DNA of 64,000 nt from Saprospirales bacterium (lineage in GTDB: Bacteria > Bacteroidota > Bacteroidia > Chitinophagales > Saprospiraceae), in the NCBI GenBank assembly GCA_016703765.1, contig JADJBL010000009.1:111707-175706 (forward strand), read 5' to 3'. The position numbers and the translations under genes are program-made. A model generated the notes under the pieces. The model did not search any database, was not told the origin of the DNA, and was given only the letters and a program-made list of their open reading frames with translations. This document shows positions 21,201-27,198 of this stretch, in pieces; position 1 is the stretch's first letter, and every line of letters starts with the position of its first letter.

Positions 21201-22003
21201 CTGACCCGAACGGCTTCCCCGAAGTAATTAGCTACAACAACCTGCAAGCCAGTGAGTTGGAGGCGGACTTCGTAGCCATCAAGGTAGGTGACGTCAACGG
21301 ATCGGCGGCTGTGAACGCCACGGAACTGGAAGACCGCACCATGATGGGCGATCTGCTCTTCCACACCAAGGACCTGGAACTCAAGGCCGGCAAGACCTAT
21401 GAAGTACCCTTCTTCGGGGACAATCAGGAAGTGTCGGGCTATCAGTTCACCCTGGAACTGGGCGAAGGCCTGGAACTGGTGCAGGTACTGGACGGCGTAG
21501 CCAGGGAAGAGAACTTCGGATTTGCACTGCTGGAGAACGGAGCGCTCACGACGAGCTGGAATGAGGCGGATGTCCGTCGCATGGACAGCGAAGAGGCGCT
21601 CTTCACCCTGGTATTCAAAGCCCGCGAGAATACGACCCTGAGCAAGGAACTGAGCGTCAGCTCGCGCTACACGAAAGCGGAAGCGTACAATGCCAACGGA
21701 GAACTGCTGAACGTGCAACTGGCGTTCGGCAACGAACTGGCAGCAGGCTTCGAACTGTACCAAAACGTACCCAACCCCTTCACGGGTGAGACCCGCATCG
21801 GCTTCCGCCTGCCGGAATCCAGCACGGCTACCCTGACGGTCCTGGATGCATCGGGCAAAGTGCTCAAGGTGCTCAAGGGCGAGTACGCAAGAGGATACAA
21901 CGAGATGAACCTGAGCGATTTCGCAGGAGTGAGCGGAGTGCTGTACTATCAGCTCGACACGCCGACACATACTGCTACCCGCAAGATGGTAATCATGGAA
22001 TAA
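7768..22003 (+). CDS. Giant T9SS-secreted adhesin (HYR/DUF11/dockerin-cohesin), interrupted by frameshifts
   Basis: A single 14.2-kb gene of about 4,745 residues when read through its interruptions. It starts at ATG 7768 with a signal peptide and ends with a type A T9SS C-terminal domain, so it should be displayed on or released from the cell surface. Eight single-base shifts are needed: extra base near 12188, missing base near 12320, extra near 15798, extra near 15972, extra near 15991, extra near 17890, missing near 18009 and extra near 20334. There is also one TGA at 16897 where TGG (Trp) would restore SGKLNWKPEF. Protein similarity and repeat phase continue perfectly across every break. 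Either consensus errors or early decay could explain this, and I favour errors. The parts are described separately below. Confidence 0.85.
12334..15828 (+). CDS. Giant adhesin, segment 2: GATase-like insert and nine-unit repeat array
   Basis: The genuine protein continues from about 12190 in the +2 frame (GDNCQETGDLPLVALFYDED) and returns to this frame near 12320 (HLETAGFDIVFIDRLEDYP). Codons before 12334 therefore belong to the gene. The first 200 residues look like an alpha/beta domain (SSLLVIPALTG, AKLLIMDGGEGPNN), reminiscent of the glutamine-amidotransferase-like fold but without visible catalytic residues; that assignment is weak. Then follow one divergent and nine near-identical 92-residue repeats, each with the landmarks TLDCGDISET, DNCDTDPEL, LDIC and NDACGN. 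The frame is lost again near 15798. Confidence 0.75.
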   Translation: MFIDRLEDYPTWSNALNQSSLLVIPALTGNGDFLTDIPNSVKSLLYSFVSTNGAKLLIMDGGEGPNNNAANILNEVYGYSLVDDCCYNGNLSYLNLENSLYTGFQHGPVAIEQYFQTKIISNLVWPAIPIYELALNGQVEDGWASVARLPKGDGDIIYFGWSFRNGGPLCANADTEFTEVLDRALLHLAEEGIIITQSPEAYSTICGEHGEEFEVVITALDAAGNEGSCTTILTLIDDEFPEIFVPDPLTLDCHDISETQDPSAQIIDWLASAYAIDNCDEEPYLTYDFDLTTLDVCTGGTLTVTWTAVDEAGNTTMESSTIIVVPDTTDPDLYVPAAITLDCGDISETSDPAAIIDAWLAQAYTTDDCDTDPELAHSFNGDLLDICAAADYVITVTWTANDACGNETILSSTITVVVDDVDPDLFVPDPITLDCGDISETSDPAAIIDAWLAEAYTTDNCDTDPELAHSFNGDLLDICADAAYDITVTWTANDACGNTTILSSTITVLVDDVDPFLFVPAPITLDCSDISETSDPAAIIDAWLAEAYTNDNCDTDPELAHSFNGDLLDICAAADYVITVTWTANDACGNETILSSTITVLVDDVDPDLFVPDPITLDCGDISETADPAAIIDAWLAEAYTTDNCDTDPELAHSFNGDLLDICAAADYVITVTWTANDACGNETILSSTITVLVDDVDPDLFVPDPITLDCGDISETADPAAIIDAWLAEAYTTDNCDTDPELAHSFNGDLLDICADADYVITVTWTANDACGNETILSSTITVLVDDVDPFLFVPDPITLDCGDISETSDPAAIIDAWLAEAYTTDNCDTDPELAHSFNGDLLDICADATYVITVTWTANDACGNTTILSSTITVLVDDVDPDLFVPDPITLDCGDISETADPAAIIDAWLAEAYTTDNCDTDPELSHSFNGDLLDICADEDYVITVTWTANDACGNTTVLSSTITVVVDDVDPDLFVPDPITLDCSDISETADPAAIIDAWLAEAYATDNCDTDPELAHSFNGDLLDVCADEDYVITVTWTANDACGNTTVLSSTITVVVDDVDPFLFVPAPIELDCSDISETSDPAAIIDAWLAEAYTNDNCDTDPELAHSFNGDLLDICAAADYVITVTWTANDACGNTTELSSTITVVADGGPGHHVAC
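13365..15849 (+). repeat. Nine tandem 276-bp coding repeats (92 residues each)
   Basis: The landmark cgatatcagcgaga (or cgacatcagcgaaa) recurs at 13365, 13641, 13917, 14193, 14469, 14745, 15021, 15297 and 15573, always exactly 276 bases apart. A divergent unit precedes it at 13095 (270 bases earlier) and another follows at 15850 (277 bases later, including one extra base). Units differ at only a few positions, such as DPDLF versus DPFLF and ICAAADYV versus ICADEDYV. Such uniformity implies recent expansion by unequal recombination or slippage. Each unit carries four conserved Cys, suggesting intra-domain disulphides after export. Confidence 0.92.
16060..16899 (+). CDS. Giant adhesin, segment 3: HYR repeats up to an in-frame TGA
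   Basis: Continuous with the preceding array once two extra bases near 15972 and 15991 are removed, restoring ICIGGTLTVTWTAVDACG. Contains three HYR-type repeats (TDAPVFVECPVGYTFNND, QNPVAICQDVVVYLDEFG, LAPIFTCPDPAIVSGCDD, each ending near CGNTATC or GNSEQC). The segment ends at TGA 16897-16899. The same frame resumes immediately with KPEFDADIVMPGD, so a single G-to-A change of a Trp codon accounts for the stop. Confidence 0.75.
   Translation: MIPDTDAPVFVECPVGYTFNNDVDKCGANVTWAVPVAEDACTADVVVVQTDGPAQGSFLEVGIIYTVEYTATDGCGNTATCTFTLEVVDMQNPVAICQDVVVYLDEFGNASITPADVDGGSYDNCDIEDLSIDISSFTCANVGENNVILTVTDPSGNSEQCVAEVTVVDNLAPIFTCPDPAIVSGCDDLIPDLLVLVTDATDNCGVADMYQNPVAGTDFGNMSGQTVIVTIFVWDVNGNVATCEVPVTIDDTVPPVFTNCPTEMHMIGNDPDQCSGKLN
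16927..17922 (+). CDS. Giant adhesin, segment 4: HYR-like repeats and Ca-type loop region
   Basis: In the same frame as segment 3, after the TGA. Contains MPGDITVECDAVPDPFVLTN, a repeat with PPTAICQNITITLNKAGTWT, and a region with an Asp-rich loop (DGIDNDGDGATDEADE) typical of calcium-binding motifs. Near 17890 an extra base shifts the frame. The true protein then reads PIQVADFFGADGEIVEVFID in the +2 frame until a missing base near 18009 restores the frame as GRHLVKVTFTAYDD. Confidence 0.72.
   Translation: MPGDITVECDAVPDPFVLTNNDVHDNCTAPEDLMITFTEVSTQDPNPLVCAHYNHTITRTWTVMDETCPFPAPMGSGGNKLIHVQIITVQDTTPPTAICQNITITLNKAGTWTIPQDTLNNGSFDNCAPAFALSYSTFPSTFTCANLGPNLVTLTVTDPCGNSSTCTGIVTVVEGIAPCTPEFSVVTECLDNATTNNNDGQFYEVITVKSLAMQTWTVMSSTGLYTNGSPAPPAAPIAVASGTALTAGTADGIDNDGDGATDEADEMIYYTLKAKFVECVGYNAMLKNNLNQTGTVSNNACYPTPVFVDLYDPFLSEHASFPDSGSRLLRR
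18019..20604 (+). CDS. Giant adhesin, segment 5: Cys-rich HYR-like repeats
   Basis: About 770 genuine residues from 18019 to about 20334. The remaining codons up to 20604 are out of frame and rich in Arg, unlike the rest. Repeats carry the pattern of Asp-Asp-Ile after Cys-Pro (EITCPDDIEILCVYDED; PPILISCPATATITCDDYL), Arg-Thr-Trp-Thr motifs (YKIVRTWTIFDWC, YKIERTWTVINWC) and DNC signatures. It also holds an Asp-rich stretch (NADWDGDGDKDNRTFRDG) resembling a calcium loop. An extra C in tgctcgcccgg near 20334 breaks the frame; removal gives DECSPEFDVDISGD. Confidence 0.75.
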   Translation: MTFTAYDDFESYTIINGVVVSGSPNGIKLNSGCEQMISTFVNVVETPVTVACNDTIQVSLEGDCISEVTPDMILEGSYFCYDDYTVTITYPLGTTQFVPANQVDASHIGKVLLVNLSHLISGNMCWSHIVVEDKWKPEITCPDDIEILCVYDEDDLLITGNPIVFDCSDYVLEYSDEYIQFDCAENSSVFTHITRTFIVTDIYGNNNSCVQHIDQLRGEISQVNWPDDITYQCNNVPGNFLPGVTGWPQIGNVNLTTTGTGICGLSVSYIDQIANICPGEYKIVRTWTIFDWCTEGTGGPSNQTFVQYIKIADVPPTISYTSQSWVYDAVNDWYIISANNWVSEPHPSCYALGPLPLAIIDGVCNELVSVEISTPVGTTTNGGLLPWPGLEIGQHQITYVAQDECGNITSSTITVNVIDNVVPTTICDEITDVNLSGDGFAIVNATTFNDGSYDNCCLDYFAARRMDGDCYGEFDDFGPTVEFCCVDAGTAVMVVFRAYDCYGNYNDCMVTVNVNDKLPPILISCPATATITCDDYLQNYAAGLADGDFSVLDGFGSPTFYDNCQLDVTHTVTVNIDNCSKGTLTRTWTATDGSNVPVTCTQTIFVNHVSDWVVEFPAHVTVQCTDGQLPDTGEPEIFHDECELIAVSWEDQLFEVVPDACYKIERTWTVINWCVYEQFGEDLYSENGHAESNLNADWDGDGDKDNRTFRDGYNSSGNPGTADGYIVWKQIIKVEDNEDPTFEIPEIDGCIVETDCDKDLILPYPVILDECSPGIRCGHQRRLRHLQRHFRRRNRAQCWSRRIRSELRGDRPLRKQLLPDHHGDRGRLQAADPVLQERPDHRDHADPDDRSLGQRSGCRFV
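20324..22003 (+). CDS. Giant adhesin, segment 6: dockerin-like, cohesin-like and T9SS C-terminal domains
   Basis: Begins within the overlap, with true sequence from about 20335 (PEFDVDISGDFGIFND). After a last HYR-like unit comes a carboxypeptidase-regulatory-like beta domain (VVIAGEVSTEDAEAVEGV). A two-helix dockerin-like pair follows (DADNGVTTFDMVLITRHIL and DANNSDNVSTLDLVAIRKVI). A cohesin-like domain comes next (LLFHTKDLELKAGKTYEVPF to NTTLSKELSVSSRYTKAEAY). The final 85 residues are a type A T9SS sorting domain (FELYQNVPNPFTGETRIGF to ATRKMVIME). An intrinsic terminator follows 10 bases after the stop codon. Confidence 0.82.
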   Translation: MSARPEFDVDISGDFGIFNDISGDVTVPNVGVGEYEVNYAVTDHCGNSSYQTITVIVEDCKLPTPYCKNGLIIEIMQTQMIEVWASDLDAGSFDNCGDVILSFSPDVNDINVIYTCDDLGQNAVQLWVTDIYGNQDYCETFIVVQDNLNFCSGVPVVIAGEVSTEDAEAVEGVTVEMNGGLLTEVTGLDGQYDFSVIAGSDYTVTPMLDEDADNGVTTFDMVLITRHILNVQLLDSPYKVIAADANNSDNVSTLDLVAIRKVILQVEDNFPNNTSWRFVDEDYLFPNPVNPWADPNGFPEVISYNNLQASELEADFVAIKVGDVNGSAAVNATELEDRTMMGDLLFHTKDLELKAGKTYEVPFFGDNQEVSGYQFTLELGEGLELVQVLDGVAREENFGFALLENGALTTSWNEADVRRMDSEEALFTLVFKARENTTLSKELSVSSRYTKAEAYNANGELLNVQLAFGNELAAGFELYQNVPNPFTGETRIGFRLPESSTATLTVLDASGKVLKVLKGEYARGYNEMNLSDFAGVSGVLYYQLDTPTHTATRKMVIME

Positions 22004-22012
22004 TGAATGAAA

Positions 22013-22092
22013 GCAGGCGCTTCTCCGGAAGCGCCTGCTACCAATAAAAAAGGGCTGTCTGACTTGCGTCGGACGCGCCCTATTTTTTTTTT
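22013..22092 (+). terminator. Two tandem hairpins ending in a T tract
   Basis: First hairpin 22013-22038: a perfect 10-bp stem gcaggcgctt/aagcgcctgc with loop ctccgg. Second hairpin 22051-22081: agggc...gccct with inner gtctgac/gtcggac and loop ttgc, followed by a run of Ts (22083-22092). The second is a standard intrinsic terminator for the giant adhesin gene. Confidence 0.85.
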
Positions 22093-22109
22093 AGTCGCTC
22101 CTCCTAAAA

Positions 22110-23510
22110 TCAAAATCGACCAATCAGTTCAGCTGAACTTCGCTCTGAATAGAAATAGGGGATGGTCTCAATTCCCTTATAAAAATTGAAAAGCCCGAAA
22201 TGCTCATCCGGCGAGTGGATGTTATCGGAGTCCAGTCCAAAGCCCATCAAAACGCTTTTCACCCCCAGTACATCCTCAAACAAGGCCACGATCGGAATGC
22301 TGCCCCCGCTGCGCTGGGGGAGGGGCTCTTTCCCAAAGGTCTTCGACATGGCCAGATGAGCCGCCTGGTATTCGGGGGTATTGGTGGGCGTGACGACCGG
22401 CTGCCCGCCGTGCAGGTCGCGAACCTCCACTTTGACGTAGGGAGGAGCGATCTTCGCAAAATGGTCGGCAAAAAGCCGGGTGATCTTTTTGGAATCCTGA
22501 TGCGGCACGAGGCGCATACTGATCTTGGCGCTGGCCTTGGAGGGAAGAACCGTCTTGGCGCCTTCTCCGGTATACCCGCCCCAAATGCCGTTGACGTCCA
22601 GGGTGGGGCGAATGGAGGTCCTTTCAAGGGTCGTATATCCTTTTTCGCCCAAAAGCCCGTTCACCTTCAGATCTGTCATATACTCCTTCTCGTCGAAAGG
22701 CGCCTGGTTCATTTTCTTGCGCTCCTCCAAACCGACGACCTCTACCTCATCGTAAAATCCGGGGATCGTGATATGCATGTTTTCGTCGTGCAGGGATGCG
22801 ATCAAAGCGGCCAGCACGTTGATCGGGTTGGCCACGGCGCCGCCGTACACTCCGGAGTGCAGGTCCCTGTTGGGGCCGGTAACCTCCACCTCCAGATAGC
22901 ACAGGCCCCGGAGCCCCACCGTGATGGACGGCACGTCGTTGGCTATGATCGAGGTATCGGAAACCATCACCATATCGCAGGCGAGCAGATCCTTGTGTTC
23001 TCTGCAAAATTGGCCCAGGTTGGTCGATCCGACCTCCTCTTCTCCTTCGATCATAAATTTGACGTTGCAGGGCAGCTCGCCGGAGGCGACCATGGCCTCA
23101 AAAGCCTTTACCTGCATGAGTACCTGCCCCTTGTCGTCGCATGCGCCCCTTGCAAAAACGGCGCCGTCGGGATGAACGGCAGTTTTGCGGATCGTCGGTT
23201 CAAAAGGAGGGGAATGCCAAAGGTCCTTGGGATCGGGCGGCTGTACGTCGTAGTGCCCGTAAACCAGGACGGTGGGAAGTTTGGGATGCAGGATCTTTTG
23301 ACCGTACACGATGGGATGCCCGGGGGTATCGTGAATGGAGACCCCATCCGCGCCGGCCTTGCGCAGGCTGTCGGCAATGGCCTCCGCCATCCGCCTGACG
23401 TCGTTTTTATAGGCCGGATCTGCGCTGACCGAAGGAATTCGAAGCAATTCAAACAACTCGTCCAGGTAGCGCTGCCGATTGGATTGAATATAGTTTTGAG
23501 TCTTTTCCAT
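22110..23510 (-). CDS. M20 family dipeptidase
   Basis: 466 residues from ATG 23510 (MEKTQNYIQSNRQRYLDEL). An in-frame ATG at 23573 would add an unlikely 21-residue extension. Zinc peptidase motifs are present: VYGHYDVQPP (zinc His and catalytic Asp), GACDDKGQV (bridging Asp), EGEEEVGS (catalytic Glu and zinc Glu), VSDTS (zinc Asp), RDLHSGVYGG, and a late HSPDEHF (zinc His). This matches the CNDP/carnosinase-like M20A dipeptidases that cleave dipeptides in the cytoplasm. It is the last gene of a probable operon with the GNAT, cdaA and the S9 protein. Confidence 0.92.
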   Translation of the reverse strand: MEKTQNYIQSNRQRYLDELFELLRIPSVSADPAYKNDVRRMAEAIADSLRKAGADGVSIHDTPGHPIVYGQKILHPKLPTVLVYGHYDVQPPDPKDLWHSPPFEPTIRKTAVHPDGAVFARGACDDKGQVLMQVKAFEAMVASGELPCNVKFMIEGEEEVGSTNLGQFCREHKDLLACDMVMVSDTSIIANDVPSITVGLRGLCYLEVEVTGPNRDLHSGVYGGAVANPINVLAALIASLHDENMHITIPGFYDEVEVVGLEERKKMNQAPFDEKEYMTDLKVNGLLGEKGYTTLERTSIRPTLDVNGIWGGYTGEGAKTVLPSKASAKISMRLVPHQDSKKITRLFADHFAKIAPPYVKVEVRDLHGGQPVVTPTNTPEYQAAHLAMSKTFGKEPLPQRSGGSIPIVALFEDVLGVKSVLMGFGLDSDNIHSPDEHFGLFNFYKGIETIPYFYSERSSAELIGRF

Positions 23511-23559
23511 AAGAAAATGTATTTGTGAATTCTGCAAATAAAAGCAATTCAGCGGGCCG

Positions 23560-24099
23560 CTAAAATATAGCACCCATAAAATCGACCAATCCTTTTCCCC
23601 AGACCTTTCCGCTAATGGGCTTTATCAACAGGTCGCCGGCGAGGCCATGCTGTATGATCATCTGGGTTTGAAAGTCCTCGATGGCCAACCAGCGACAGAG
23701 GTTTCCCACGGATCGAAATCCGTTGCGCAGGTAGAATGGCCGCTCGCTGGCAATCAAAATGATAAAATCGACCCGGGCCTCCCGGGCCATGCGCTCCAGA
23801 AACTCCAGCAGCATAGTCCCGATCTTGCGGCGGCGAAAAGATCCTTCCACACAGAGGTCGGCCACCCCGAATATCCGGTGAGGCGTTCCGCCTACGGCGA
23901 TCACCCGATGCTCCGCCGCCAGATGGCCGGCCAGGGTCTCGTCCCATGTCGCGAGGAGCCGAAAATCGGGCAATTGCATGAAATACGTCCGTTCCGCTGG
24001 ATAGCCCGGAAAGGACCGCGACAGCAGGCTTGCGATCCGACTCTCCAGAGCCGGATCGACCCGGTATTCTTCCACACATTGAATAGCTATTGGCTGCAT
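23560..24099 (-). CDS. GNAT-family N-acetyltransferase
   Basis: 179 residues. The acetyl-CoA binding loop is visible as DLCVEGSFRRRKIGTMLLEF (R-x-x-x-I-G variant of Q/RxxGxG/A). The C-terminal strand FYLRNGFRSVGN is typical of GNAT motif B. The substrate cannot be inferred. The ATG overlaps the stop of cdaA by one base (TAATG), indicating translational coupling, so a role linked to the upstream genes is possible. Confidence 0.85.
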   Translation of the reverse strand: MQPIAIQCVEEYRVDPALESRIASLLSRSFPGYPAERTYFMQLPDFRLLATWDETLAGHLAAEHRVIAVGGTPHRIFGVADLCVEGSFRRRKIGTMLLEFLERMAREARVDFIILIASERPFYLRNGFRSVGNLCRWLAIEDFQTQMIIQHGLAGDLLIKPISGKVWGKGLVDFMGAIF

Positions 24100-24902
24100 T
24101 AGTCAAAATGGCGGCTGAGCAGGGCCTTGAGTTCCTGAATTTCCAGATTTTGCGAAAGCTTGCCCTCGTAGGCATAACTGATCTGCCCCGTTTCTTCGGA
24201 AACCACAAACGAAGCCACGTTCATCCGTTCGGTGATGCCTACCCCGGCGCGATGCCGCAACCCGACCGACTTGGGGATTTGCTGATTGTCGGAAATGGGC
24301 AGAATACAGCCGGCAGCCAGGATCCTGTTTCTCGAAAGGATCACCGCCCCGTCGTGCAAAGGCCCCTCCTTGTTGAATATGCTCTCGATGAGTTGCTGGC
24401 TGATGGCGGCGTCCAGCGTCACCCCAGTATGGCTGATCGTGTCGATCATGTCGGGATTTGGCGCTACCACCAGCAGGGCGCCCCACCGGGCCTGGCTCAT
24501 CTTGTCGATCGCGGAGCAGATCTCGTTCAGGTGTATTTCCTTCTTGGCGCTATCCTGCCGCAGATTCCGGTCGAGGATCCGCATCAGGAATTTGGATCGT
24601 TGCCGCAGGGTGGTGTTCCCAAGCAACAGTAAAAAACGGCGCACTTCCGGCTGGAAAACGATGAGAATGATGATCACCCCGACGCTGACAAACTGGTTGA
24701 GCAGGAGGGAAAGGAGGTCCATTTTCAAGACGCCCACCAACCACCAGACGATAAAAAGCATGACCACGCCCACAAAGATGTTGAAGGCGATGCTTCCCCG
24801 GAGCAGCTTGTAAACCTGGTAGATCAAAAACCCTACGATGAGGATGTCCAGGATGTCCCAGATGCGGATGGGCAAAAAGCCGAATTGAAGAAAACCCATC
24901 AT
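24099..24902 (-). CDS. cdaA: Diadenylate cyclase CdaA
   Basis: 267 residues. It makes cyclic di-AMP from two ATP. Three N-terminal hydrophobic helices (about 10-75) anchor it in the membrane. The DAC domain follows, with the DGA motif (GPLHDGAVIL) and the RHR motif (GLRHRAGVGITE) needed for ATP binding and catalysis. Length and layout match the CdaA/YbbP class, not DisA. In Firmicutes it pairs with CdaR, but no CdaR-like gene is present here. The gene lies 18 bases after the S9 lipoprotein gene and overlaps the GNAT gene, so it is probably co-transcribed with both. Confidence 0.95.
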   Translation of the reverse strand: MMGFLQFGFLPIRIWDILDILIVGFLIYQVYKLLRGSIAFNIFVGVVMLFIVWWLVGVLKMDLLSLLLNQFVSVGVIIILIVFQPEVRRFLLLLGNTTLRQRSKFLMRILDRNLRQDSAKKEIHLNEICSAIDKMSQARWGALLVVAPNPDMIDTISHTGVTLDAAISQQLIESIFNKEGPLHDGAVILSRNRILAAGCILPISDNQQIPKSVGLRHRAGVGITERMNVASFVVSEETGQISYAYEGKLSQNLEIQELKALLSRHFD

Positions 24903-24920
24903 GGCGTCGGAACGGATGGC

Positions 24921-27077
24921 TTATGATTTATCCAAATCATATACAACCGGTTGTTTGAGGTGAAAAAATAGGAAGCTCATCCGATCTGCCCCCAGCTCGA
25001 TCTTGCGCTCGGTCGACAGGTTGACCCCGCCGCCAAAATCCCTGTTAATCCGGAGCAAAACGGGCTTGGTCCTTTTTTGCTGGGCCTGCATCGCTGCCGC
25101 AAATTTATAGGAATGCGCCGGAAAGACCCGGTCGTCCTTATCCCCGGTGAGGAGGAGCATGGCCGGATAATCGGCCTGTACGATATTGTGCACAGGGGAG
25201 TATGCTTTGAGATGATCATATTCTTTGGGCTGTTCGCTTCTTCCGAAATCGTAGGCCCATCTGGCCCCAATCGTGAATTCCTGGTAGCGGATCATATCGA
25301 ACATTCCGGAGGTAGCCACGGCGGCCTGAAAAAGATCGGGACGTTGGTTGCAGGAAACGCCCACCAGCAAGCCGCCGGCGCCGATGCCCGCGATGGCCAG
25401 CTTTTCTTTCCGGGTGTAACCCTGAGAAATCAGGTACCCCGCAGCAGATTGGAAATCGTCGAATGTATGCTGCTTTTTTGACCGTACTCCGGCCTCGTGC
25501 CAATCCCTGCCATATTCACCTCCTCCGCGCAGGACGGCGTCGGCCAGAATTCCGCCGTTTTCGAGAAAACACAGGGCCTCCGGATCGAAACGGGGCGTGG
25601 TGCAATAGCCGAAACTGCCATTCCCCCTCAGCAATACGGGGTTGCCGCCGTGGAGTTTGATGCCTTTTCTCATGGTGATGAAAAGAGGCAGATTGACTCC
25701 ATCCGGACTTTGGAAGATCACCTGTTTGGTCTCGTAAACCGAGGAGTTGAAATTGACCTTCGGCGCCTTGAAAACGCGAACGGTGAGCAAACTGAAATCG
25801 AGCTCGTAAACCGTGGGCGGGGTCAGAAAGGATTCGAAGCTGAAATAGGCCCGGTCTGCTTCGGCATGTCCATAGAAATCGCTGATCGTGCCGGGCTCCC
25901 TCATGGGTAGGAGGGAGGACACGGTCCCGTCCTCTTCGTAAACCTGCAGAAGGCTCTGGGCATCGCGCAAATAGTGGGCCACCAGTTTCCCGCCGGCCAA
26001 AAACACCCCCTCCAGCACATCCTGCTTCTCGGGGATGACCTCCTCCCAAAACCCTGGATCCGGCTTGCTAATGCTGACCTTGATGAGCTTGCGCCTCGCC
26101 GCCCCGAAATTTGTCAGAAAATAGAGGTGTTCGCCCTTGCTCCCGACGAAGGTAAACTCGTTGGCCATATCGTCCACCAAAGGAATGAACTCCCTCGAAG
26201 CCTTCTTCAGGTCCATGATGTACACCGCGTTGACGGAGTGGGTTTCCCAGATATGTAGCACCAGAAAACGCCCATCCTCGCTGGTTTGCGGACAAAACCC
26301 CCTCCGGGATCGCGCGCGGTCGGCAAAAACCAGCTGATCCGCCGATTGCGGGGTACCCACCTTGTGGTAAAATACCTGGTGGAACTCCATGGGGGTAGAG
26401 GTCTTGTCGCCCCGCAGCGGGGCCGGGTATCTGCTGTAATAAAAGCCGTCGCCGGCCCAGGCGATATTCGAATATTTGACCCAGCGCAGGGTGTCGGCCA
26501 GTTCTTTTTTCCCTTCCAGATCGTAGACATGGATGCTGCGCCAGTCCGTTCCGCCCACAGATCTTTCAAACGCGAAATAACGGCCGTCGGAAGAAAGGGC
26601 TACCTGACCCAGGCTTGTTTGCCCCCCGCGCGAGCCGGCGTTGGGGTCGACGAGGATTTCTTCCTCCCCCCCGTCCAGCTTCCGGAACCAGGCATCCTGG
26701 GCCTGCAAACCGGTATTTTTAAAATAATAGGAATAGTCCCCCTGTTTCCGAAAGCCCCTGATCCGCTCGTGATCCCACAGCCCGCTGATCCTTTGGGCCA
26801 CCGCATCGCGAAAAACGATCGCCGATAGATAATCCCGCGATAGTTCATCTTCCTTGTCGAGCCATTTCTGAAGGATGGGAGCTTCCTCCGCTTCCATCCA
26901 GCGGTAGGGGTCTGCCACGGCTTCTCCGTGCAGGGTATCGGCATAAATTGAATCGCGGAAAGTTTCGGGATAGCTTATGTCGATCGGTTTAAACATATTT
27001 GCGGGATCGGATGCGTTATTGGAACAACCCATCAGGAAAAATGCCGTTATGGCGGCGCCCGAAAAAAGTTTTATCAT
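24921..27077 (-). CDS. Prolyl-oligopeptidase-like lipoprotein with lost catalytic Ser and His
   Basis: 718 residues with a lipoprotein signal (FFLMGC at about 14-19). Overall layout is S9A: HGEAVADPYRWMEAEE at the N-terminus, a seven-bladed propeller region (about 90-440), then the alpha/beta hydrolase domain (FQSPDGVNLPLFITM, QRPDLFQAAVA, GDKDDRVFPAHS). The nucleophile motif, GGSNGG in family members, is GIGAGG here, so Ser is Gly at about residue 566. The catalytic His motif AGHGAG is FGGGVN, so His is Gly at about 683. The Asp region (DDRV) is kept. It should therefore be inactive as a peptidase and may act as a binding or scaffold protein at the outer membrane or periplasm. It is first in the operon with cdaA. 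Confidence 0.85.
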   Translation of the reverse strand: MIKLFSGAAITAFFLMGCSNNASDPANMFKPIDISYPETFRDSIYADTLHGEAVADPYRWMEAEEAPILQKWLDKEDELSRDYLSAIVFRDAVAQRISGLWDHERIRGFRKQGDYSYYFKNTGLQAQDAWFRKLDGGEEEILVDPNAGSRGGQTSLGQVALSSDGRYFAFERSVGGTDWRSIHVYDLEGKKELADTLRWVKYSNIAWAGDGFYYSRYPAPLRGDKTSTPMEFHQVFYHKVGTPQSADQLVFADRARSRRGFCPQTSEDGRFLVLHIWETHSVNAVYIMDLKKASREFIPLVDDMANEFTFVGSKGEHLYFLTNFGAARRKLIKVSISKPDPGFWEEVIPEKQDVLEGVFLAGGKLVAHYLRDAQSLLQVYEEDGTVSSLLPMREPGTISDFYGHAEADRAYFSFESFLTPPTVYELDFSLLTVRVFKAPKVNFNSSVYETKQVIFQSPDGVNLPLFITMRKGIKLHGGNPVLLRGNGSFGYCTTPRFDPEALCFLENGGILADAVLRGGGEYGRDWHEAGVRSKKQHTFDDFQSAAGYLISQGYTRKEKLAIAGIGAGGLLVGVSCNQRPDLFQAAVATSGMFDMIRYQEFTIGARWAYDFGRSEQPKEYDHLKAYSPVHNIVQADYPAMLLLTGDKDDRVFPAHSYKFAAAMQAQQKRTKPVLLRINRDFGGGVNLSTERKIELGADRMSFLFFHLKQPVVYDLDKS

Positions 27078-27103
27078 AACGAAGGGTTTGGTTTAGAGGT
27101 TTT

Positions 27104-27135
27104 TTTGCCCCTTTGGGCCTGGAAGGGTATTTTTG
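27104..27135 (+). promoter_or_regulatory. Bacteroidota-type promoter for the 27199 gene
   Basis: TTTG at 27104-27107, 20 bases of spacer, then TAttTTTG at 27128-27135. This is a full match to the Bacteroidota primary sigma consensus (TTTG and TAnnTTTG). Predicted transcription start is near 27142, giving a leader of about 57 nt. Confidence 0.65.
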
Positions 27136-27198
27136 TATAATAAACACATTTAAAAGGCTCTTCTTTTGGTCAAAATAGAAATAATTTCAATTAAACCC

